This document shows, piece after piece, positions 47,659 through 55,147 of a stretch of DNA of 64,000 nucleotides. The stretch covers positions 434,001 through 498,000 of the forward strand of contig JAWKUN010000003.1 of assembly GCA_041398565.1 (NCBI GenBank), in the 5' to 3' direction. The position numbers were made by a program, and so were the translations under genes. The notes under the pieces were generated by a model, which ran no database searches, was not told where the DNA came from, and worked only from the letters and a program-made list of their open reading frames with translations. The stretch is from DATGPD01 sp041398565 (lineage in GTDB: Bacteria; Planctomycetota; UBA1135; UBA2386). Positions within the stretch are counted from its first letter, which is position 1, and each line of letters opens with the position of its first letter.

Positions 47659-49112
47659 TCGTCGAGCTGAACTACCTCACAGGTCGTGTGCACGCGACCG
47701 CGTGGGGCCGGCACGTGAACGAGGCCGTTCCAGAGTGGCCACCCTCGCCGTTTCGGGTCCTTCGCGCACTCGTCGACGCGTGGTACCGAAAACACTCGCA
47801 GATCGGACGCGACGTCATCGAGCGGCTGTTGGCGCACCTTTCTCATCCACCGCGCTATCTGTTGCCGCGTGCTCGTGCGAGCCACACGCGGTCGTACCTG
47901 TCGCAGAACAAGCAGGATCCTACGGACAGGAAGCTCGTCTTCGACGGCTTCGTCGTGCTCGACCGCGGCAGCAAGGTTCTGATCGGATGGCCAGATCTCG
48001 CTCTCGATGCTGAAGCGCTCGACGTGGCTCAGCAACTCTTTGGCGCACTCAGCTACCTCGGTCGGTCCGAGAGCTGGGTGTGCGCACGCGTCGTCGAGGA
48101 TCGCGCGGTCGAGTGGAACTGCGAGCTGCTCGTCGATGGCTCCGTCGCCGCCGACAAGCACGTCATAAGTGTGGCCGGCGTCGTGCCGCCAAATCTCTTT
48201 GCCGCCCGTGGCTTCGAGGTCCCTGGCAAGGGCAAGGAGAAAGCGCGCAAGCTGCCGTGGCTGGAGGCACTCACCTGGGGCAGCGCCGAGGCGATCGCCT
48301 ACACGATGAACCGACCGCCCGCGCTGGAGCCGTTGTTCTACGTTCGTGATGATGATGCGCTCGATGCGCGTCCGGCGCCGGTTGCGCGCCTCTCGACTCG
48401 CGTCGTCGAGGCTGTGCGCCTCGCCGCGGATGCAGGAGTCAGGGTGCCGATCACCGATGCGATTCGTATCGGCGAGCACGTGCGCCGCAACCTGATGGGT
48501 GCGCTGCGGCACATCCTGGGCAGCGACGCTCTGTCCTCCACCTTCACGGGCAAGGACAGCGACGGGAGCCCGGCGCGTGGGCATGGGCACGTGTCGATCC
48601 TGTCGCTCGACGAAGACGGCGACGGGTTCATCGATGCCGTCGTCATTGCGGCGCCACAGCCCCTGTCGTTGGCCGAACAACGTGCCATCGACTCTCTCCG
48701 GCCGGTGGCGCGACCCAACGGCCATTCGATCGTGCTCACCCCAGTCGTGTTCGGACCGCGCGACACCGTGCTGGAGCGTGTGTCGACCGTCAGCAGCGTC
48801 ACGCCGTTCATCCCGACGCGACATCGGCGCAAGGGGCGCGATGGCGACCTGGCCCAGTGGTTGGCGGCGCAGGTCGGGTTGGAGTGTGAGCGGCGGGGGA
48901 TGCCGGCTCCCTCGCGCGTCGAGAGCTGGCTGCGCCCCACTCCCAGTGGATTAGCTCGACGGTGGCTCGACTTCCGGCGTGCACGAAAGGGAGACGCCCC
49001 TCGGCTTGCCTATGGAATGCGCCTCACCTTCTCGAACCCCGTGCTCGCGCCCTTCTCTCTCGGCTACGCCAGCCACTTCGGCGCGGGAACGTTCGTGCCC
49101 GCTGCCCCGTGA
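47655..49112 (+). CDS. csb2: Csb2 (Cas5-Cas6 fusion, GSU0054 family)
   Basis: 485 aa from a GTG overlapping the csb1 stop. The N-terminal 'YLTGRVHATAWGRHVNEAVP' and 'EWPPSPFRVLRALVDAWYR' is the Csb2 signature (Cas5-like RAMP part). The C-terminal part with 'RHILGSDALSSTFTGKDSDG' and 'GHGHVSILSLDEDGDGFIDA' is the Cas6-like half with a likely catalytic His in 'HGHVSIL'. It binds the crRNA 5' handle and processes pre-crRNA. No separate cas6 or csb3 gene is seen. The last 162 nt are overlapped on the opposite strand by the HNH gene. Confidence 0.93.
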   Translation: MIVELNYLTGRVHATAWGRHVNEAVPEWPPSPFRVLRALVDAWYRKHSQIGRDVIERLLAHLSHPPRYLLPRARASHTRSYLSQNKQDPTDRKLVFDGFVVLDRGSKVLIGWPDLALDAEALDVAQQLFGALSYLGRSESWVCARVVEDRAVEWNCELLVDGSVAADKHVISVAGVVPPNLFAARGFEVPGKGKEKARKLPWLEALTWGSAEAIAYTMNRPPALEPLFYVRDDDALDARPAPVARLSTRVVEAVRLAADAGVRVPITDAIRIGEHVRRNLMGALRHILGSDALSSTFTGKDSDGSPARGHGHVSILSLDEDGDGFIDAVVIAAPQPLSLAEQRAIDSLRPVARPNGHSIVLTPVVFGPRDTVLERVSTVSSVTPFIPTRHRRKGRDGDLAQWLAAQVGLECERRGMPAPSRVESWLRPTPSGLARRWLDFRRARKGDAPRLAYGMRLTFSNPVLAPFSLGYASHFGAGTFVPAAP

Positions 49113-50366
49113 ACGCCTCACCCGCACTCTGTCACCCCGCCACTCCAACAAATGCTCGTGCCGGCGCCACCACTCGCCGTCCACCACGTCCGGGATCTCG
49201 TCCTCGGTCAGCAACCCCGCGCGCGCCGGCGCGCGCTCCATCCGGTGCGCAGCTGCGCACGTCACGCGCAGCGAGGGGCCGAGGTCGGGGTGACAGGCGC
49301 GAAGGGGGCGGCCGTCACGGTCCGTGAAGACGAACGCGCCGAGCGCGTCGGCCTGCACGCGCAGCCAGTCCTCGTGCACGAGGCCGTGGCAGCGCGCGCA
49401 GAGGGTGACGAGGTTGGTCAATGTCGTGGGGCCGCCGCGGCTGTGCCAGATGACGTGGTGCAGCATGAGGCTGCGGCCGCTGGTGCAGGCGCGGCAATGG
49501 TGGCGGTCGCGGGCAAGCACGCGGCGCCGGAGTGGCGCGGGCACTGCGGCGTCGTCGCTGGCGGCGGCGACGGCTGGATCCGGCTCCGGCCCGTCGCCTG
49601 TGCCCGCGTCGCGTAGGTCGACGCGGAACAACGACGCGTCGACCCTCTGCCGGCCAGGCATCGAGCCGTCGGCGTCGGAGGCCAGCAACAGCCGCAGCGT
49701 CTCGTCGAGGACGTCATCGTCGGTGACCGCGCGGCGCAGCTCGGCGGCGAGCTTCTCGCGCGCGCGCTCGAACATCTCGTGGCGGACCGAGTCGAGCACG
49801 AAGCGCTTGACGAAGCGGGCGTGCGGCAGGCCGCGGTCGAGGCTCGGCGGCGCGTCGCCTTCGCGCGCGCAGGCGACCATCGCGTCGACCTCCTCGTGCG
49901 TGGCGTGCTGGCAGCGCTCGATCCACTTCTGCTCGGTGGCGGCGACAGCAACTCGCGCCACGCGGCGGACCTTCGACCACGACAGATCACCGCGGGCGAA
50001 GGCGGCGTCGAGCCGGGGCAAGTCGTGCAGCTTGCGGCCGACGAGCAGGAGGTCGCGTGCGCGACCCTTGCTCATGTCGAGGCGATCCTGGGCGAACGCG
50101 ATTGCGCTCCCGTAGCCGAGCTCCTGACATGCACGCCGCGCCTCCATGTCGTGCAGGTAGAAGGCGAGCGCGCGGTGGCACACGTCGCCGCCGCGCGCGG
50201 CAAGCGCCATGCGGCGCGCCAGCTCGTCGCTCGGGAGGCCGGCGACGAGCGTCAGCTCGAGGTCGGCCAGGGTGAACAGGTTCGTCGGCGACCCGACGTC
50301 GGCGAGGTGCGGCGCGAAGCTGCGTGCGTCCGGTTCGACGTCGGCGATTGTGCAGTGCTTGCCCAT
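48951..50366 (-). CDS. HNH endonuclease (DUF222/13E12-like) inserted in the cas operon
   Basis: 471 aa as it reads now. The N-terminal half ('KGRARDLLLVGRKLHDLPRL', 'GDLSWSKVRRVARVA') resembles the DUF222-type region of mobile HNH proteins. The HNH fold near residues 310-370 has 'CRAC', 'MLHHVIWHSRGG', 'LTNLVTLCARCHGLVHE', that is two zinc CxxC pairs and the catalytic HH...N...H. The last about 55 residues are antisense to the csb2 3' end and basic or low in character, so the original stop was probably lost when the gene landed here. It separates the effector genes from cas4-1/cas2. It starts about 163 bp before cas4-1, divergently. Confidence 0.88.
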   Translation of the reverse strand: MGKHCTIADVEPDARSFAPHLADVGSPTNLFTLADLELTLVAGLPSDELARRMALAARGGDVCHRALAFYLHDMEARRACQELGYGSAIAFAQDRLDMSKGRARDLLLVGRKLHDLPRLDAAFARGDLSWSKVRRVARVAVAATEQKWIERCQHATHEEVDAMVACAREGDAPPSLDRGLPHARFVKRFVLDSVRHEMFERAREKLAAELRRAVTDDDVLDETLRLLLASDADGSMPGRQRVDASLFRVDLRDAGTGDGPEPDPAVAAASDDAAVPAPLRRRVLARDRHHCRACTSGRSLMLHHVIWHSRGGPTTLTNLVTLCARCHGLVHEDWLRVQADALGAFVFTDRDGRPLRACHPDLGPSLRVTCAAAHRMERAPARAGLLTEDEIPDVVDGEWWRRHEHLLEWRGDRVRVRRSRGSGHERSRAEVAGVAEREGREHGVREGEAHSIGKPRGVSLSCTPEVEPPSS

Positions 50367-50399
50367 GTGCAGACCATAGCCGATCGCGCCCTTTGTTAG

Positions 50400-50413
50400 A
50401 AGACGTACGTCTT
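50400..50413. promoter_or_regulatory. Perfect 14-bp palindrome AAGACGTACGTCTT
   Basis: It lies in the 163-bp divergent gap, 34 bp upstream of the HNH start and 117 bp upstream of cas4-1, in a locally AT-richer patch (TTGTTAGA...TTGTATGAG). Likely operator for a dimeric repressor acting on one or both genes. Confidence 0.5.
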
Positions 50414-50529
50414 GTATGAGTGCGGCCGCAGGATGTCGCTTGGGTTCGCCTGCCGGGTGCGCCGATGAGAATGAAGCCCTTATCACGCCCTGGGGCTGAT
50501 CGCAGGGAGGAACCTAAGGAGACCGAGCG

Positions 50530-52275
50530 ATGGACAGCGACGACTCCGCCGCCGATGCGCAGCCCGCCTTCGACGAGCCGCTGCCGGTGCGCATGCTCAA
50601 CGAGTTCGCGTACTGCCCGCGCCTCTTCCAGCTGATGCACGTAGAGGGCCGCTGGGCCGACAATCACTACACCATCGAGGGGCGAAGCGTGCACCGACGC
50701 GTCGATGCCGTCGACGCGGTCCTCGGTGCACCGCGCGACGGCGGGGCGGAAGGCGAGGCCATGCCGACCGCGGGCGCAGCGACCGGCGGCGACGAGCCTC
50801 CGGCCGTGACGAGGTCGGTGCAACTCGCCAGCGAGCAGCTGGGGCTGGTGGCGAAGCTCGACTTGGTGGCGACTGCGGGCGACGAGGCGGTGCCGGTCGA
50901 GACCAAACGCGGGCGCGTGCCCGCCAATCCCGAGCGGAGCTGGGAGCCCGAGCGCGTGCAATTGATGGCGCAGGGTCTGCTACTCCGCGAGCACGGCTAC
51001 CGCAGCGATCATGGCTACCTGTACTTCCAGGGCTCGCGAACGCGCGTCGAAATCGCGTTCACGCCGGAGCTGGAGCGGCGCACGTTGGAGTTCATCGCGG
51101 CGGCACGCGCGGCGGCGCGGTCACCGGTTCTCCCCGACCCACTGGAAGACAGCCCGAAGTGCGACGGCTGCTCGCTGGCTGGCATCTGCCTGCCCGACGA
51201 GACGTTGGCCTTGCGGGCCGTGCCGCGCGACCCCGCGCTGCCCGAAGCGCGGCGCCTGTATCCCGTGCGCGACGACGCCGTGCCGCTCTACGTGCAGGAG
51301 CAGGGCGCCCAGGTTGGCAAGCAAGGGGAGACGCTGGTCGTGCGCGCCCGCGGCGAGCGGATCGGGTCGGCGCGACTGAAGGACGTGTGTCAGGTGGTGC
51401 TGTGCGGCAATGTGTCGGTGACGCCGCAGACCGTGGCGCTCCTTACTGAGGCGTCGGTGCCGATCGTGCACGTGACACGAGGGCACTGGTTCCACGGCAT
51501 CACGTTCGGCATGGGGCTGCGCAACGCCTACGACCGCGCCGCGCAGTTCCGCGCCGCCGACGACGCAGAGCGGCGGCTCGAGCTGGCGCGCGCGCTGGTC
51601 GAGGCGAAGGTGAAGAATCAGCGCACCATGCTGCGGCGCAACGCGGAGGGCGTGCCAGGCGAAGTGCTGGCGGCGCTCGCGAAGGCGACGCGCGAGGCGC
51701 GGGCGGCGTCCACGATCGACAGCCTGCTGGGCATCGAGGGTGCCGCGGCGGCGCGCTACTTCGCGGAGTTCGCGCGCATGCTGCGCGCTGGCCCGCCGGG
51801 CGTGGCATTCGACTTCGCCAGCCGCAACCGCCGGCCGCCGCGCGACCCGGTGAACGCGATGCTGTCTTTCGCGTACGCCATGCTGGTAAAGGAGGTCACA
51901 GTGGCCATCGTCGCCGAGGGGTTGGACCCGTGGTGGGGGCTGTTCCACGTGCCGCGACACGGGCGGCCAGCGCTGGCGCTCGACCTGATGGAGGAGTTCC
52001 GGCCGCTCGTTGCCGACAGCGCCGTGGTGACGGCAATCAACACGCGGATGGTGGGCAACGGGGACTTCGTGTGCGGCGCCTCGGGGTGTGTGATGGAACC
52101 GGCCGCACGCAAGGGACTCATCCGGGCGTTCGAGGCGCGCCTCGACCAGCTCGTGACGCATCCGACCTTCGGCTACCACTGCTCGTGGCGCGCTACGATC
52201 CGCCTGCAGGTGCGATTCTTTGCCCGCTGGCTGCGGCGCGACGTGCCAGAGTACGTCGGCATCGTGACGAGGTGA
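50530..52275 (+). CDS. cas4-cas1: Cas4-Cas1 fusion adaptation protein
   Basis: 581 aa. The Cas4 part (about 1-225) has 'FAYCPRLFQLMHVEG', the RecB-type 'VETKRGRVPAN' near 121 and 'CDGCSLAGIC' near 213, which supply the four iron-sulfur cysteines and the nuclease Glu/Lys. Cas1 (about 245-581) has 'LLGIEGAAAARYF' with catalytic Glu near 401, the His in 'WWGLFHVPRHGRP' and the acid cluster 'LDLMEEFRPL'. The fusion is typical of subtype I-G and selects PAM-containing spacers and integrates them. Two purine-rich SD sequences (AGGGAGG, AAGGAG) precede the ATG, which suits independent expression after the HNH insertion. Confidence 0.96.
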   Translation: MDSDDSAADAQPAFDEPLPVRMLNEFAYCPRLFQLMHVEGRWADNHYTIEGRSVHRRVDAVDAVLGAPRDGGAEGEAMPTAGAATGGDEPPAVTRSVQLASEQLGLVAKLDLVATAGDEAVPVETKRGRVPANPERSWEPERVQLMAQGLLLREHGYRSDHGYLYFQGSRTRVEIAFTPELERRTLEFIAAARAAARSPVLPDPLEDSPKCDGCSLAGICLPDETLALRAVPRDPALPEARRLYPVRDDAVPLYVQEQGAQVGKQGETLVVRARGERIGSARLKDVCQVVLCGNVSVTPQTVALLTEASVPIVHVTRGHWFHGITFGMGLRNAYDRAAQFRAADDAERRLELARALVEAKVKNQRTMLRRNAEGVPGEVLAALAKATREARAASTIDSLLGIEGAAAARYFAEFARMLRAGPPGVAFDFASRNRRPPRDPVNAMLSFAYAMLVKEVTVAIVAEGLDPWWGLFHVPRHGRPALALDLMEEFRPLVADSAVVTAINTRMVGNGDFVCGASGCVMEPAARKGLIRAFEARLDQLVTHPTFGYHCSWRATIRLQVRFFARWLRRDVPEYVGIVTR

Positions 52276-52278
52276 CGC

Positions 52279-52566
52279 ATGCGCCGACGCTATCTGTTCA
52301 GCTACGACGTATCCGACGACGCGCGGCGCGACAAGATCTTCAAGACGCTGCGGGACCACGGCGACCACGCGCAGTACAGTGTGTTCTTCTGCGAGTTGAA
52401 CGCGACTGAATACGCGGAGCTGCATGGGCGCCTCGACCCCTTGTTGCACCACGGCGAGGATCAGATGCTGATTCTCGACCTCGGGCCGGCGAAAAGGTCG
52501 TTGTCCGAGTGCCTGGAAGTGCTCGGCAGACCGTATCGGCCGCCAGGAAGGTGTCTGGTGCTGTGA
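52279..52566 (+). CDS. cas2: Cas2
   Basis: 95 aa. 'RRYLFSYDVSDDARRDKIFK' contains the conserved strand-1 Asp, followed by 'HAQYSVFFCELNATEYAEL' and 'DQMLILDLG'; this is the ferredoxin-like Cas2 dimer scaffold for Cas1. It starts 3 nt after cas4-1 and lies directly before the array leader. Confidence 0.96.
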   Translation: MRRRYLFSYDVSDDARRDKIFKTLRDHGDHAQYSVFFCELNATEYAELHGRLDPLLHHGEDQMLILDLGPAKRSLSECLEVLGRPYRPPGRCLVL

Positions 52567-52738
52567 TGTGCGAGCGGTTCGGTGGTTGACACTTTGCGGA
52601 GACCGCTCGAAGTCTTTGGCAATTCGTGATTTTCGATGATGGAATCGGTCGCCGCGTGGCTCGACTCTACTCACTTGCTCGCGGTTGCTCGTTCCTCGTC
52701 ACCGACCTGCCGCTGCGGTCGACGGTTCGGGTCGGTCC
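52567..52738 (+). promoter_or_regulatory. CRISPR leader
   Basis: 172 bp between cas2 and the first repeat. The first half is the AT-richer part (52587-52645) and begins with a consensus-like TTGACA at 52587. No clear -10 is paired with it. Position and the orientation of the repeats make this the leader end. Confidence 0.65.
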
Positions 52739-55051
52739 CTCTCCGCGCTCTCCGGAGCGCGGCCCCATTGAAGCCCACGGGACTCCACCGATGTTGAATC
52801 CGTTCCCCCTCCTCTCCGCGCTCTCCGGAGCGCGGCCCCATTGAAGCAAACGGGTGAAGTTCGGACGCAAGCCGATCCGAATCGCTCTCCGCGCTCTCCG
52901 GAGCGCGGCCCCATTGAAGCCCAGGGAGGTCGACCGACGACGGCGAGGCAACGAAGGTCTCTCCGCGCTCTCCGGAGCGCGGCCCCATTGAAGCCCGACG
53001 TAGCTGAAGTCGCTCAGCGAGAAGCCTGGCCTCTCCGCGCTCTCCGGAGCGCGGCCCCATTGAAGCCTCACTTGGCGAGCTGGTAGCTGAGCGAGCCGGT
53101 CTCACCGATGCTCCCGGCTCTCCGCGCTCTCCGGAGCGCGGCCCCATTGAAGCACCACCGGCGCTCTGGCGGCCGGCGTTCGCGTGCTCGCTCTCCGCGC
53201 TCTCCGGAGCGCGGCCCCGTGAAGCTGTGCCAGCACACACACACCCTTAGGGTGTGTGTCTCTCCGCGCTCTCCGGAGCGCGGCCCCATTGAAGCATCGA
53301 CATGCGCGCCAGAGGGATCTCGAAACCGCTGCTCTCCGCGCTCTCCGGAGCGCGGCCCCATTGAAGCATCGCCAAGCTTATTGACGCCGTTACGGGTCCT
53401 CTCGGCTCTCCGCGCTCTCCGGAGCGCGGCCCCATTGAAGCAATACCGCCTACTCGTGGCTCCTGTCGGCGATGACGGGACTCTCCGCGCTCTCCGGAGC
53501 GCGGCCCCATTGAAGCGACCGCGAAATCGATCGGCTCGCGACGCAATGCCGCGGACTCTCCGCGCTCTCCGGAGCGCGGCCCCATTGAAGCGCAAAGGAC
53601 GTCGGCGAGATGGGCCGCGTCTACATGCCCTCTCCGCGCTCTCCGGAGCGCGGCCCCTTGAAGCCGGCCATGGTCGGAGTCCTCGACCTGGGCGACCTTC
53701 TCTCCGCGCTCTCCGGAGCGCGGCCCCATTGAAGCTTGCCGCCTCCGTTTTGCACGATTGACGCAAGCCATCTCTCTCCGCGCTCTCCGGAGCGCGGCCC
53801 CATTGAAGCCCGGCCGGCTCGTCGTCGTGCATCACGTCCATGCCGTCTCTCCGCGCTCTCCGGAGCGCGGCCCCATTGAAGCGCGGCACGGTGGAGCTTA
53901 TCTACTTGGACGTGTCGAAGGTCTCTCCGCGCTCTCCGGAGCGCGGCCCATTGAAGCTTCGACCGAGGGCTCGGTCTCGCAAGGCGGCGTCAACGCTCTC
54001 CGCGCTCTCCGGAGCGCGGCCCCATTGAAGCCCTGCCACAACGCCCACGAGAATGACGGGTGCGGCACTCTCCGCGCTCTCCGGAGCGCGGCCCCATTGA
54101 AGCTTATTTGAGAGGACGGATCTCCGCCTCGACTGTGAGGCTCTCCGCGCTCTCCGGAGCGCGGCCCCATTGAAGCCTCATCGTGAGCGAAGACAAAGCC
54201 GTAGGGGCCATATCTCTCCGCGCTCTCCGGAGCGCGGCCCCATTGAAGCACCGTCATCGACAAGGACACCTCCCCGGGCACCGACCTCTCCGCGCTCTCC
54301 GGAGCGCGGCCCCATTGAAGCGTCGCCATCGACACCGCGACGACGCGCGGCCGGTCGTCTCTCCGCGCTCTCCGGAGCGCGGCCCCATTGAAGCTTGGTC
54401 GCCACACCCCCGGCCAGCACCGTCCCGAGCAGCTCTCCGCGCTCTCCGGAGCGCGGCCCCATTGAAGCTCGAACATGCAAGGCGTGCCAGGCCAGGCAGG
54501 GACGACCTCTCCGCGCTCTCCGGAGCGCGGCCCCATTGAAGCATCATCGTGCAAGATTTCGTGACGCCTGTCACCCCTCTCTCCGCGCTCTCCGGAGCGC
54601 GGCCCCATTGAAGCGATAACAGGATTGCCGACATGGACAAAGCCGCGGACGCCTCTCCGCGCTCTCCGGAGCGCGGCCCCATTGAAGCCGCGGAGCCTCC
54701 GAGCGCTCCGGATACCAGGACTGCTCTCCGCGCTCTCCGGAGCGCGGCCCCATTGAAGCCAGCGAGAGTACGCAGACGGACTGGAGATGCTTCGGTCGCC
54801 TCTCCGCGCTCTCCGGAGCGCGGCCCCATTGAAGCCCGGCCAGATCCGACGCCAGGCCGGTCACGTCCGACTCTCTCCGCGCTCTCCGGAGCGCGGCCCC
54901 ATTGAAGCGGCACGGACGGCATTGAGAGCGGGTCTCTCATGAGCTCTCCGCGCTCTCCGGAGCGCGGCCCCATTGAAGCTGCGGCGTCACATCGCCATCG
55001 GCGGCGTTCGTGCTCCTCTCCGCGCTCTCCGGAGCGCGGCCCCATTGAAGC
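52739..55051 (+). CRISPR. CRISPR array, 32 repeats of 36 nt, 31 spacers (type I-G)
   Basis: Each repeat begins CTCT, contains the palindromic core CCGCGCTCTCCGGAGCGCGG (8-bp stem, TCCG loop) and ends CCATTGAAGC, so the plus strand is the probable crRNA strand. The first repeat is 52739-52774 and the last 55016-55051. Spacers are 34-40 nt except spacer 5 (53067-53117, 51 nt). Repeats 7 (53191), 13 (53630) and 17 (53923) are 35 nt, with small changes in the ...CCCCATTGAAGC end; the other repeats look identical, including the last one. Spacer 7 (53226-53259) is itself a hairpin. Long frames through the array are artefacts of the repeat. Confidence 0.98.
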
Positions 55052-55147
55052 CGATTTCGGCAGAGCCCGCGTCTCATCGCGCTTCCGTGGTGCACGGGTC
55101 TGGTCTCGCGTCCGCGGCATCGAGACGGAACGCCCCGCCGGCGGCGC

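Noticed and set aside
48367..49112. Extension of the HNH gene antisense to csb2 as a functional domain
   Set aside because: Only the part back to about 49110 resembles HNH proteins. The antisense tail looks like read-through into csb2 rather than a domain.
52671..55120. Long open frames on both strands with repeats such as SPRSPERGPIEA or MGPRSGERGE
   Set aside because: They are translations of the CRISPR repeat, which has no stop codon in several frames. They have no start signals and change with each spacer.
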